Shown: positions 23,479-31,780 of the stretch, in pieces
Layout of the letters: each line of letters begins with the position of its first letter
Numbering within the stretch: position 1 is the stretch's first letter
Origin: Actinokineospora terrae
Lineage (GTDB): Bacteria; Actinomycetota; Actinomycetes; Mycobacteriales; Pseudonocardiaceae
Direction of reading: 5' to 3'
Assembly: GCF_900111175.1 (NCBI RefSeq)
Contig: NZ_FOGI01000011.1
Span: 1-55,030 of the forward strand
DNA length: 55,030 nt
The notes under the pieces: generated by a model
The model's input: only the letters and a program-made list of their open reading frames with translations
Database searches by the model: none
Told to the model about the DNA's origin: nothing
Position numbers and translations under genes: made by a program

Positions 23479-26460
23479 GTGGCCACTCGGCCCCCGATCG
23501 GTCTGCCGAAGCTGTCGCGGCGCAGTCGGATCCTGCTCATCATCGCCGCCGCGCTGATCCTGTTGTTGTTGGTCGGGTCCCGGCTGCTCAGCACCTACGT
23601 GAACTGGTTGTGGTTCGGTGAGGTCGGGTTCCGCTCGGTGTTCACCACCGTGCTGTGGACCAGGATCGCGCTGTTCTTCGCCGTGGGTGCCCTGGTGGGT
23701 GGCGCGCTCGCGGTGAGCCTGTGGGTCGCCTACCGCACCCGCCCGGTGTTCGTGCCGGTGTCCAGCGCGGACGACCCGCTCGCCCGCTACCGGTCCACCA
23801 TCGTGCAGCGGGTCCGGCTCTTCGGCATCGGCCTGCCGGTGATCATCGGCCTGATCGCGGGCTCGGCGGCCCAGTCGGACTGGCAGCAGATCCAGCTGCT
23901 GCTCAACGGCGGCGAGTTCGGCGTGCGCGACCCGCAGTTCCAGATCGACATCGGCTTCTACGCCTTCACCCTGCCGTTCATCACCTGGCTGATCAGCTGG
24001 CTGTTCGTCACCGTCGCGGTGGCGTTCTTCGGCGCGCTGGTGACGCACTACCTGTTCGGCGGGATCCGGCTGGCGGGCAAGGGCGGCCAGCTCGCCGCGC
24101 CCGCCCGCATGCAGCTGTCGATCACCGCGGGCGTGTTCGTGCTGATCTACGCGGTCGACTACTTCTTCGAGCGCTACGAGTTGCTGTTCAACAAGCACGA
24201 CCTGTTCAGCGGCGCGAACTACACCGACCTCAACGCGGTGCTGCCAGCCAAGCTCATCCTGATGTTCATCGCGGGCTTCTGCGCGGTGGCCTTCTTCGCA
24301 GGCGCGTTCCTGCGCAACCTGCAGCTGCCCGCGATCGCGACCGTGCTGCTGATCCTGTCCGGCATCCTGGTCGGCGCGGCCTGGCCCGCGGTCATCCAGC
24401 AGTTCTCGGTGCGGCCCAACGAGAACGCCAAGGAGTCGCTGTCCATCCAGCGCAACATCGAGGCGACCAGGCTGGCCTACGGGCTCACCGACAAGACGGT
24501 GAAGACCGAGGACTACGCGGGCACCACCGACGTCTCGCCAGCCAAGATCCGCTCCGAGCAGAGCAGCTCCAACACCATCTCCAACGTGCGCCTGCTCGAC
24601 CCGAACATCCTGGCGCCGACCTTCACCCAGCGCGAGGGCCGGGAGAACTTCTACGGCTTCCCGGAGAAGCTCGACGTCGACCGCTACACCGTCGACGGCA
24701 AGACCCAGGACTACATCGTCGCCGCGCGCGAGATCAAGACCTCCGGGCTCACCGAGACCCAGGGCGGCTGGATCAACCGGCACATGGTCTTCACCCACGG
24801 CAACGGGTTCGTCGCCGCGCCTGCCAACACCATCAACTCGGCGCTGCAGGACTCCAACGACCAGGGCGGGTACCCGGTCTTCAAGGTCAGCGACCTGACC
24901 AACGACGGCCCGATCAAGGTCAAGGAACCGCGGATCTACTTCGGTGAGCTGGCCACCGACAACTACGCCATCGTCGGCGGCAAGGACAACGGCCGCCCGC
25001 TGGAGTACGACACCTCCACCAGCACCTTCAGCTACACCGGCGCGGGCGGCGTGCCGATCGACGGGCTGTTCAACAAGCTGGTCTTCGCCGCGCACTACAC
25101 CGAGCGCAACATCCTGTTCTCGTCGCAGATCGAGGACGGCGCCAAGATCATGTACAACCGCAACCCGCGGGACCGGGTGAGCTCGGTGGCGCCGTGGCTG
25201 ACCCTCGACGGCGACCCGTACCCGGCGGTGGTCGACGGCAAGATCCTGTGGATCATCGACGGCTACACCACGCTGGAGAACTACCCGTACGCGCAGCGGA
25301 CCTCGCTCGGCGAGGCGACCACCGACTCGCTCGACGGCGTCGTGCGGCAGGACAACCGCACCATCAGCTACATCCGCAACTCGGTCAAGGCCACCGTCGA
25401 CGCCTACGACGGCACGGTGAAGCTGTACTCGATCACCGACGACGACCCGGTGCTCAAGGCGTGGCAGGGCGTCTTCCCCGGCACCGTGCTGCCGTCCTCG
25501 GACATCTCCGACGACCTCCGCTCGCACTTCCGGTACCCGGAGGACCTGTTCAAGGTCCAGCGCGAACTGCTCTCCAAGTACCACGTGTCCGACGCGGTCG
25601 AGTTCTTCTCGCAGAAGACCTTCTGGAACGTCCCGGCCGACCCGACCGAGGACGGCGCGTCCAACGCGGCCAACAACGGCGCCAAGCAGCCGCCGTACTA
25701 CGTGCTCGCCCAGGCGCCCGGCCAGACCAAGGCGACCTTCCAGATCACCAGCGCGCTCAACTCGCTGAACCGCCAGTTCCTCGCCTCGTGGGTGTCGGTG
25801 TCCTCCGACCCGGCCGACTACGGGCAGATCAGGGTGCTGCGACTACCCACCTCCGGCGCGGCCCAAGTGGAGGGTCCCGGCCAGGTGCAGAACCGGTTCC
25901 AGACCACACCGGAGGTCGCCGAGAACCGAACGCTGTTCAACAACCCCAGCGTCGCGCCGAGGTTCGGCAACCTGCTGACGCTGCCGGTCGCGGGCGGCCT
26001 GCTGTTCGTGGAACCGATCTACATCCAGCGCAAGGACGCCAACGCGTTCCCGCAACTGGCCAGGGTCCTGGTGTCCTTCGGCAACAAGGTCGGGTTCGCG
26101 CCGACCATCGACGAGGCGCTCGACGAGGTCTTCGGCAAGGGCACCGGCGACATCGCGCCCAAACCGGGCGAGACGACCAACCCGCCCAGCAGCACCGCGC
26201 CACCCACCTCGACCACGACACCACCGCCCGGCACCGGGGGCAGCGAGCTCGACCAGGCCGTGCAGGCGCTGAACACGGCCATCGCGCACCTGCGCCAGGC
26301 CCAGCGCGACGGTGACTTCACCGAACAGGGCAAGGCGCTGGCCGAACTGGACGCCGCCGCCAAGCAGTACGACGAGGCCAAGGCCAAGGCGGGCGGCACG
26401 ACCACCACCCCGTCCTCACCCGGCGCCTCCCCATCACCCACACCAGCCCCAGGCGGCTGA
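23479..26460 (+). CDS. UPF0182 (COG1615) large membrane protein
   Basis: 993 residues. Seven membrane helices lie in the first ~310 residues (for example SRILLIIAAALILLLLVG at 16-33). A large extracytoplasmic domain follows (about 330-880). A Pro/Thr-rich linker (about 893-920) leads to a short helical tail and a final Thr/Pro/Ser stretch. Function unknown; the gene is conserved next to the PDZ protease across actinobacteria. GTG 23479 has CTGGAG upstream. A TAGAGT -10 is at 23405-23410, so this mRNA has a leader of about 60 nt. Confidence 0.92.
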   Translation: MATRPPIGLPKLSRRSRILLIIAAALILLLLVGSRLLSTYVNWLWFGEVGFRSVFTTVLWTRIALFFAVGALVGGALAVSLWVAYRTRPVFVPVSSADDPLARYRSTIVQRVRLFGIGLPVIIGLIAGSAAQSDWQQIQLLLNGGEFGVRDPQFQIDIGFYAFTLPFITWLISWLFVTVAVAFFGALVTHYLFGGIRLAGKGGQLAAPARMQLSITAGVFVLIYAVDYFFERYELLFNKHDLFSGANYTDLNAVLPAKLILMFIAGFCAVAFFAGAFLRNLQLPAIATVLLILSGILVGAAWPAVIQQFSVRPNENAKESLSIQRNIEATRLAYGLTDKTVKTEDYAGTTDVSPAKIRSEQSSSNTISNVRLLDPNILAPTFTQREGRENFYGFPEKLDVDRYTVDGKTQDYIVAAREIKTSGLTETQGGWINRHMVFTHGNGFVAAPANTINSALQDSNDQGGYPVFKVSDLTNDGPIKVKEPRIYFGELATDNYAIVGGKDNGRPLEYDTSTSTFSYTGAGGVPIDGLFNKLVFAAHYTERNILFSSQIEDGAKIMYNRNPRDRVSSVAPWLTLDGDPYPAVVDGKILWIIDGYTTLENYPYAQRTSLGEATTDSLDGVVRQDNRTISYIRNSVKATVDAYDGTVKLYSITDDDPVLKAWQGVFPGTVLPSSDISDDLRSHFRYPEDLFKVQRELLSKYHVSDAVEFFSQKTFWNVPADPTEDGASNAANNGAKQPPYYVLAQAPGQTKATFQITSALNSLNRQFLASWVSVSSDPADYGQIRVLRLPTSGAAQVEGPGQVQNRFQTTPEVAENRTLFNNPSVAPRFGNLLTLPVAGGLLFVEPIYIQRKDANAFPQLARVLVSFGNKVGFAPTIDEALDEVFGKGTGDIAPKPGETTNPPSSTAPPTSTTTPPPGTGGSELDQAVQALNTAIAHLRQAQRDGDFTEQGKALAELDAAAKQYDEAKAKAGGTTTTPSSPGASPSPTPAPGG

Positions 26461-26476
26461 TCCCGCACCACCGACC

Positions 26477-26517
26477 CGGCAGGCCCGCCCCGCGACCCAG
26501 CGGCGGCGGGCCTGCCG
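26477..26517 (+). terminator. Terminator after UPF0182
   Basis: 13-bp perfect stem CGGCAGGCCCGCC/GGCGGGCCTGCCG, 15-nt loop, then CGTTTT. Confidence 0.8.
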
Positions 26518-26628
26518 CGTTTTCCGGGTTTCGCCGCCGCGAAAAGAACCGACACCGGTGACCCCACTCACCAACGCCCGCCCCGATTTGCCGTAACCCC
26601 ACCCCCCGTGTACTGTTACAACTACCGA

Positions 26629-26702
26629 CGCGGGGTGGAGCAGCTCGGTAGCTCGCTGGGCTCATAACCCAGAGGTCGCAGGTTCAAATCCTGTCCCCGC
26701 TA
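26629..26702 (+). tRNA. Initiator tRNA-fMet (CAT), copy 1
   Basis: 74 nt cloverleaf with anticodon CAT in loop CTCATAA. Initiator marks: three G-C pairs in the anticodon stem (CTGGG/CCCAG) and an unpaired first acceptor position (C1 against T72). T-loop GTTCAAATC. CCA is not encoded. Confidence 0.98.
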
Positions 26703-26713
26703 CAAGGCTGGAG

Positions 26714-26750
26714 GGCCCCTATCCACGGAAAGCGTGGATAGGGGCCTTTT
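26714..26750 (+). terminator. Terminator after tRNA-fMet copy 1
   Basis: 14-bp perfect stem GGCCCCTATCCACG with its complement, loop GAAAG, then TTTT. Confidence 0.9.
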
Positions 26751-26762
26751 CGCGTTGTATTT

Positions 26763-26840
26763 GGGGGCCGAGCCCCCAAGCCCCCACGGTGCGGTCACTC
26801 TCGACCCAGCGTTGGCTCGCTCAGGCCTTCGGCCTTCGCG
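26763..26840 (+). repeat. Repeat shared with the region after tmRNA (copy A)
   Basis: Two blocks match 43376-43483: a G-run/C-run block ending CCCCCACGGTGCGGT, and a second block with CCAGCGT then GGCCTTCGGCCTTCGCG. Both copies begin shortly after the terminator of a stable RNA. 26841-26996 has no gene. Confidence 0.65.
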
Positions 26841-26996
26841 TCGAGTATGTAACCAATGAGCTTGTCGCCCACGGGGCGGGGGGCGCGTAGTGCGAGGGAC
26901 GAGCACGTAGCTGGTGGGGCTCGTGTCGTGTGGGTGGCGGGTGGGTACCCCCGGTGAAAAGGGGTTGAGGGTGGGGTGTAGGGTTGGTTTTACCAC

Positions 26997-27070
26997 CGCG
27001 GGGTGGAGCAGCTCGGTAGCTCGCTGGGCTCATAACCCAGAGGTCGCAGGTTCAAATCCTGTCCCCGCTA
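26997..27070 (+). tRNA. Initiator tRNA-fMet (CAT), copy 2
   Basis: Identical over all 74 nt to the copy at 26629-26702, 294 bp downstream, with its own terminator. CCA is not encoded. Confidence 0.98.
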
Positions 27071-27081
27071 CGAAGAATGAA

Positions 27082-27114
27082 GGCGGCACCCTTTTCGGAG
27101 GGTGTCGCCTTTTT
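27082..27114 (+). terminator. Terminator after tRNA-fMet copy 2
   Basis: 11-bp stem (one G-U pair) GGCGGCACCCT/AGGGTGTCGCC, then TTTTTCTTTT. Confidence 0.9.
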
Positions 27115-27120
27115 CTTTTG

Positions 27121-27720
27121 GGCTTGAGGGGCGATGTTCGGGGTGGGGGATTCCGCTTGGGGGCGGGGTCAACGGGGAGTTAGTCCTGTATGGACTGTTT
27201 GATGGTGGAGGGGGTTGGGGGCGGGAGCGAGATGCGCGTGCATTTGCTTGGGAGGGTGGGGGTTGCGTTTGGAGGGAACGGATGTCGGGGGTGGACGTGC
27301 TGATAAGTCCACTTGGGACTGTGGGTGGGGGTCTTACTGTGACAGTCGTGGGGGGAGTGCACTGGGTGGGGGGTGCGTGGGGGCGGCGGTTTCCGGACGG
27401 GAAGCTGCCGCCGTTGGGGTGATCTGGACCACAATGGGGGGTGATCTCCGGCGGGAACCCGCGTCCTGCGGCGACTACGGTTCGCCCACCCACCACTGGG
27501 CCGAACGGGTAGCGGGCTGGGAAGAGATCCACTCCTTCGGGGGAGCAAGCTCGCCGAGTCCACGTGGGATAGTCCCGTTTTGGGCCAACCGGGGACACCT
27601 GTCGTCCGCTGATCGGTCCCGGGTCGGGTGTCCGTCAGCACCCCGCCGCCGATCAGCCACTGTGGACTGGCGCACATGGCCACTGTGGACAGCGCGCCCG
27701 TGTCGTGGGACCGTGGTCTT
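27121..27720 (+). other. 600-bp G-rich non-coding region
   Basis: No ORF here has a convincing start, length or family. The plus strand is strongly G/T-biased in 27121-27430, with G-quadruplex-compatible runs at 27140-27168 (G4-1-G5-9-G5-1-G4). 27430-27720 is more ordinary and should hold the PadR promoter (GACCGT at 27709-27714). Confidence 0.6.
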
Positions 27721-28221
27721 GTGTCTGAACTGAATGCGACCGCCGCCGCCCTGCTCGGCCTGCTGCACGAGGGCCCGCAGACCGGTGGCCAGCTGGTGTC
27801 CGCGGCAAGGGAGCGCTTCGGCTCCTTCTTCAGCGTGACCCGCAGCCAGGTCTACCGCGAACTGCCCGCCCTCGCCGACGCGGGCCTTGTCCGGCTGGGC
27901 AAGCAGGGTCCCCGTTCCAGCCAGCAGTACGTGATCACCGCGGCTGGCAAGAAGGCCTTCAAGACCTGGCTCGGTGGCGAGCCGGGACCCGACCACCTGC
28001 GCAGCCCGCTGATCCTGCGCCTGGTGCACGCGAGCACGCTGACCGCCAAGCAGCGGGTCGGCCTGATCGACTCGGCCAAGCAGGTCTACAACGGCGAGCA
28101 CGAGGCGGCCAAGACCGCCGTCAAGACCGCCGAGGACCCCTACGCCAAGGCGATCGCCGAGTTCGGCGTGGCCAGGGCCAAGGCCGTGCTGAAGCTGCTG
28201 GAGTCCATCCCCAAGTCCTGA
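27721..28221 (+). CDS. PadR family transcriptional regulator
   Basis: 166 residues. N-terminal winged helix: NATAAALLGLLHEGPQTGGQLV, then SRSQVYRELPALADAGLVRL-type recognition region (VTRSQVYRELPALADAGLV) and the wing RSSQQYVITAAGKKAF. The C-terminal half is helical with coiled-coil character (YNGEHEAAKTAVKTAEDPYA) for dimerisation. PadR regulators sense phenolics or drugs; the target here is unknown. GTG 27721 is preferred because the conserved domain starts right after it; ATG 27676 is the alternative. Confidence 0.85.
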   Translation: MSELNATAAALLGLLHEGPQTGGQLVSAARERFGSFFSVTRSQVYRELPALADAGLVRLGKQGPRSSQQYVITAAGKKAFKTWLGGEPGPDHLRSPLILRLVHASTLTAKQRVGLIDSAKQVYNGEHEAAKTAVKTAEDPYAKAIAEFGVARAKAVLKLLESIPKS

Positions 28222-28272
28222 CCTGGCTACCGCCGCAGCGGCGGCGCCCGCGTCCGCGTAGTCTTTTTCGAC

Positions 28273-29373
28273 GTGAACCCGGACGTCGCCGCTGACCTCA
28301 AGGAACTGTCCACCTCGCTGGCCAACGTCGAGGCGGTGATGGACCTCGAGGGGTTGCGCGCGCAGATCGCGGAGCTGGAGGAACAGGCTGCCCGCCCGGA
28401 CCTGTGGGACGACCCCGAGTCGGCGCAGAAGGTCACCAGCAAGCTCTCGCACCGCCAGGGTGAGCTGCGCAAGGTCGAGGACCTGCGCTCGCGGCTCGAC
28501 GACCTCGCGGTGCTCTACGAGCTGGCCGAGGAGGGTGGCGACGAGGACGCCGCCGCCGAGGCGCGCACCGACCAGGACAAGCTCAAGTCCGACATCTCCT
28601 CCCTCGAGGTGCGCACCCTGCTCTCCGGCGAGTACGACGGCCGCGACGCGCTGGTGACCATCCGCTCCGAGGCCGGTGGCGTCGACGCCGCCGACTTCGC
28701 CGAGATGCTCATGCGCATGTACCTGCGGTGGTCGGAGCGGCACGGCTACCCCATCGAGGTGTACGACACCTCTTACGCCGAAGAGGCGGGCATCAAGTCG
28801 GCGACGTTCAAGATCGCCGCCCCCTACGCCTACGGCACCCTCTCGGTCGAACAGGGCACCCACCGGCTGGTGCGGATCTCGCCGTTCGACAACCAGGGCC
28901 GCAGGCAGACCTCCTTCGCCGCGGTCGAGGTCGTCCCGGTCGTCGAGCAGACCGACCACGTCGACATCGACGAGAAGGACCTGCGGGTCGACGTGTACCG
29001 CTCGTCCGGCCCCGGTGGACAGGGCGTCAACACGACCGACTCCGCGGTCCGGTTGACCCACATCCCGACCGGCATCGTGGTGTCCTGCCAGAACGAGCGC
29101 TCGCAGCTGCAGAACAAGGCCTCCGCCATGGCGGTGCTGCAGGCGAAGCTGCTGGAGCGGCGCAGGCAGGAGCAGCAGGCCAAGATGGACGCGCTGAAGG
29201 ACTCCTCCAGCGGGTCGTGGGGCAACCAGATGCGCACCTACGTGCTGCACCCGTACCAGATGGTCAAGGACCTGCGCACCGAGCACGAGGTGGGCAACCC
29301 GGCCGCGGTGCTCGACGGCGACATCGACGGCTTCCTCGAATCCGGCATCCGGTGGCGCAAGACCCACGTGTGA
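28273..29373 (+). CDS. prfB: Peptide chain release factor 2
   Basis: 366 residues. RF2 identity: the stop-codon recognition tripeptide SPF in VRISPFDNQGRRQ and the hydrolysis motif GGQ in SSGPGGQGVN. It reads UGA and UAA stops. The frame is continuous, with no internal TGA programmed-frameshift site as in E. coli. GTG 28273 is preceded by TAGTCT with an 8-nt gap (leaderless-type). Followed by ftsE, ftsX and smpB as in mycobacteria. Confidence 0.97.
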   Translation: MNPDVAADLKELSTSLANVEAVMDLEGLRAQIAELEEQAARPDLWDDPESAQKVTSKLSHRQGELRKVEDLRSRLDDLAVLYELAEEGGDEDAAAEARTDQDKLKSDISSLEVRTLLSGEYDGRDALVTIRSEAGGVDAADFAEMLMRMYLRWSERHGYPIEVYDTSYAEEAGIKSATFKIAAPYAYGTLSVEQGTHRLVRISPFDNQGRRQTSFAAVEVVPVVEQTDHVDIDEKDLRVDVYRSSGPGGQGVNTTDSAVRLTHIPTGIVVSCQNERSQLQNKASAMAVLQAKLLERRRQEQQAKMDALKDSSSGSWGNQMRTYVLHPYQMVKDLRTEHEVGNPAAVLDGDIDGFLESGIRWRKTHV

Positions 29374-29460
29374 CCGCTCGGACACCACCGGTGACCAGGC
29401 GCGTCCGTAACGGACACCGAGGCTACGGCTCGATAACAACTGAAGGTAGACTCGCCGACC

Positions 29461-30150
29461 GTGATCCGGCTCGAACAGGTTTCCAAGGTCTACAAGACCT
29501 CCACCCGGCCTGCCCTGGAGAACGTTTCCGTGCAGGTCGACAAGGGTGAGTTCGTCTTCCTGATCGGCCCATCGGGCTCGGGTAAGTCGACCTTCCTCCG
29601 GCTGCTGCTGCGCGAAGAGGTCCCCAGCAAGGGGCGCGTGTACGTGGCGAACTTCGACCTGACCAGGATGGCGCGGCGCCGGGTGCCCCGGCTGCGGCAG
29701 TCCATCGGCTGCGTCTTCCAGGACTTCCGGCTGCTGGCGAACAAGACCGTCGCCGAGAACGTGGCCTTCGCCCTGGAGGTGATCGGCAAGCCCCGGCACA
29801 CCATCAAGAAGGTCGTGCCCGAGGTGCTGGAGCTGGTCGGGCTGGAGGGCAAGGCCGAGCGGATGCCGCACGAGCTCTCCGGCGGCGAGCAGCAGCGGGT
29901 GGCCATCGCCCGCGCGTTCGTCAACCGGCCGCTGATGCTGCTGGCCGACGAGCCGACCGGAAACCTCGACCCGGACACCAGCCAGGACATCATGCTGCTG
30001 CTGGAGCGGATCAACCGCACCGGCACCACGGTGCTGATGGCCACCCACGACCACTCCATCGTGGACTCGATGCGCCGCCGGGTGGTCGAACTCGACCTCG
30101 GCCGCGTCGTCCGCGACGACGCCAGGGGCGTCTACGGCGTAGGTCGCTGA
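29461..30150 (+). CDS. ftsE: Cell-division ABC transporter ATP-binding protein
   Basis: 229 residues. Walker A GPSGSGKSTFLRL, Q-loop FQDFRLL, signature LSGGEQQRVAIARA, Walker B MLLADEPTGNLD and the H-loop ATHDH. FtsE drives FtsX, which controls peptidoglycan hydrolases at the division site. GTG 29461 is preceded by TAGACT (29447-29452), a leaderless-type start. Unlike most genomes, it is separated from ftsX by 140 bp. Confidence 0.97.
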   Translation: MIRLEQVSKVYKTSTRPALENVSVQVDKGEFVFLIGPSGSGKSTFLRLLLREEVPSKGRVYVANFDLTRMARRRVPRLRQSIGCVFQDFRLLANKTVAENVAFALEVIGKPRHTIKKVVPEVLELVGLEGKAERMPHELSGGEQQRVAIARAFVNRPLMLLADEPTGNLDPDTSQDIMLLLERINRTGTTVLMATHDHSIVDSMRRRVVELDLGRVVRDDARGVYGVGR

Positions 30151-30165
30151 GACTGAGTCACTCTC

Positions 30166-30243
30166 TCCCGCCGCCCGCCCCCTCGTCCCCGCCCGGCACC
30201 GTCCCCGACCTGGCGGGTCGACGACCACCACCGGGCGGCGGGA
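30166..30243 (+). repeat. Inverted arms between ftsE and ftsX
   Basis: TCCCGCCGCCCG at 30166-30177 and its exact complement at 30232-30243, with 54 nt between. It could fold in the intercistronic mRNA as a processing or partial-termination structure. Confidence 0.5.
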
Positions 30244-30290
30244 ACCCAGCCCACCAGTAACCATCCGCAACAGCGAGGAAGCCCAGCCCG

Positions 30291-31193
30291 ATGCGTGCCA
30301 GCTTCGTGTTCAGCGAGGTCGTGACCGGTCTGCGCCGGAACATCACGATGACCATCGCGATGATCATCACGACCGCCATCTCGCTGCTGCTGCTCGGCGG
30401 TGGTCTGCTGGTGGTGCGGATGATCGACAACACCAAGGAGCTCTACCAGGACAAGGTCGAGGTCAACATCTACCTGACCAACGACGTGTCCGCCTCGGAC
30501 AAGGACTGCAAGGCCGACCCCTGCCGGGGGCTGCGCTCGCAGCTGGAGTCCGACCCGGCGGTGGAGCGGGTGGAGTTCGAGAACCGCGACCAGGCCTACG
30601 AGCGGTTCAAGCGGATCTTCGAGGCGCAGCCGGAGCTGGTGAAGCTGGCTCGGCCGGAGGCGCTGCCGTCCTCGTTCAACGTCCGGCTCAAGGACCCGGA
30701 CCGGCCCGAGGTGATCATCCAGACCTACAAGGGCAAGGCCGGGGTCGACTCGATCGGCGACCAGAGCCAGTTCCTCGACCGGTTCTTCAGCGCGCTCAAC
30801 GGCGTGCGCAACGCGACGTTCTTCATCGCGGGCGTGATGGCGGTGGCGGCGCTGCTGCTGATCTCCAACACCGTGCAGCTCTCGGCGTTCACCAGGCGCA
30901 CCGAGGTCGGCATCATGCGGCTGGTCGGCGCGACCCGCTGGTACACGCAGCTGCCCTTCCTCCTCGAGGCGGTGGTGACCGGCATCATCGGCGCCCTGGT
31001 GGCGATCGCGATGCTGGTCGGGGCGAAGCTGGCGTTCCTCGACGACGTGCTCGCCCAGCCGATCAAGTCCGGGGTGGTGAAGTCGGTGGAGGCCGGTGAC
31101 CTGGCCTTCGTCTCGCCGATCCTGCTGCTGATCGCGATCGGCGTCTCGGCGTTCACCGGGTACGTGACCCTGCGCCTCTACGTGCGCACCTGA
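30291..31193 (+). CDS. ftsX: Cell-division protein FtsX (permease-like)
   Basis: 300 residues. TM1 is at about 22-44 (TMTIAMIITTAISLLLLGGG), followed by an extracytoplasmic domain of about 120 residues and three more membrane helices (about 178-200, 222-250, 270-294). The domain has two Cys (CKADPC) that could form a disulfide. It partners FtsE. ATG 30291 follows GAGGAAGCCC. Confidence 0.95.
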   Translation: MRASFVFSEVVTGLRRNITMTIAMIITTAISLLLLGGGLLVVRMIDNTKELYQDKVEVNIYLTNDVSASDKDCKADPCRGLRSQLESDPAVERVEFENRDQAYERFKRIFEAQPELVKLARPEALPSSFNVRLKDPDRPEVIIQTYKGKAGVDSIGDQSQFLDRFFSALNGVRNATFFIAGVMAVAALLLISNTVQLSAFTRRTEVGIMRLVGATRWYTQLPFLLEAVVTGIIGALVAIAMLVGAKLAFLDDVLAQPIKSGVVKSVEAGDLAFVSPILLLIAIGVSAFTGYVTLRLYVRT

Positions 31194-31223
31194 TCCGGCG
31201 CGCGCTGCGTAGAGTTCCACGTC

Positions 31224-31700
31224 ATGGCGAAGGAACGCGGCCGCAAGGCGATCGTCACCAACCGCAAGGCCCGGCACGACTACGCGGTCATCGACACCTA
31301 CGAGGCCGGTGTGGTCCTGGTGGGCACCGAGGTGAAGAGCCTGCGCGAGGGCAGGGCGTCCATCGTCGACGCCTTCGCCACCGTCGACGACGGTGAGGTG
31401 TTCCTGCGCAACCTGTTCATCCCGGAGTACACGCAGGGCACCTGGACCAACCACGAGCCGCGGCGCACCCGCAAGCTGCTGCTGCACCGGGCCGAGATCG
31501 GCAAGCTGATCGGCAAGATCAAGGAGTCCGGGGTCTCGCTGGTCCCGCTGTCGATGTACTTCTCCGACGGCAAGGTCAAGGTCGAGCTGGCGCTGGCCAA
31601 GGGCAAGAAGGCCTACGACAAGCGGCAGGACCTGGCCAAGCGCGACGCCAACCGGGAGATCGCCAAGGCGGTCGGCCGCCGGGCCAAGGGCATGGGGTAG
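31224..31700 (+). CDS. smpB: SsrA-binding protein SmpB
   Basis: 158 residues. SmpB core: VTNRKARHDYAVIDTYEAG, VLVGTEVKSLREGRASIVD, and the basic C-terminal tail KKAYDKRQDLAKRDANREI that enters the decoding centre. It delivers tmRNA to stalled ribosomes; the tmRNA gene is 11 kb downstream. TAGAGT at 31210-31215 is 8 nt before the ATG, giving it its own leaderless-type promoter. Confidence 0.97.
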   Translation: MAKERGRKAIVTNRKARHDYAVIDTYEAGVVLVGTEVKSLREGRASIVDAFATVDDGEVFLRNLFIPEYTQGTWTNHEPRRTRKLLLHRAEIGKLIGKIKESGVSLVPLSMYFSDGKVKVELALAKGKKAYDKRQDLAKRDANREIAKAVGRRAKGMG

Positions 31701-31780
31701 GTCGGGACGGCCCCAATGGGCCACGTCGAGGGGGTACGCCGCCAAGTCGGGGACGATGCCGGGCGGGGACGAGGGGGCGG

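Noticed and set aside
23401..25584. 727-aa minus-strand open frame
   Set aside because: Low-complexity mirror of UPF0182 caused by high GC; no domains or ribosome site.
28273..29373. Programmed frameshift in prfB
   Set aside because: The frame is continuous and no early in-frame TGA with a slippery CTT is present.
27475..30270. 931-aa minus-strand open frame
   Set aside because: Antisense of PadR, prfB and ftsE, all of which have clear family motifs on the plus strand.
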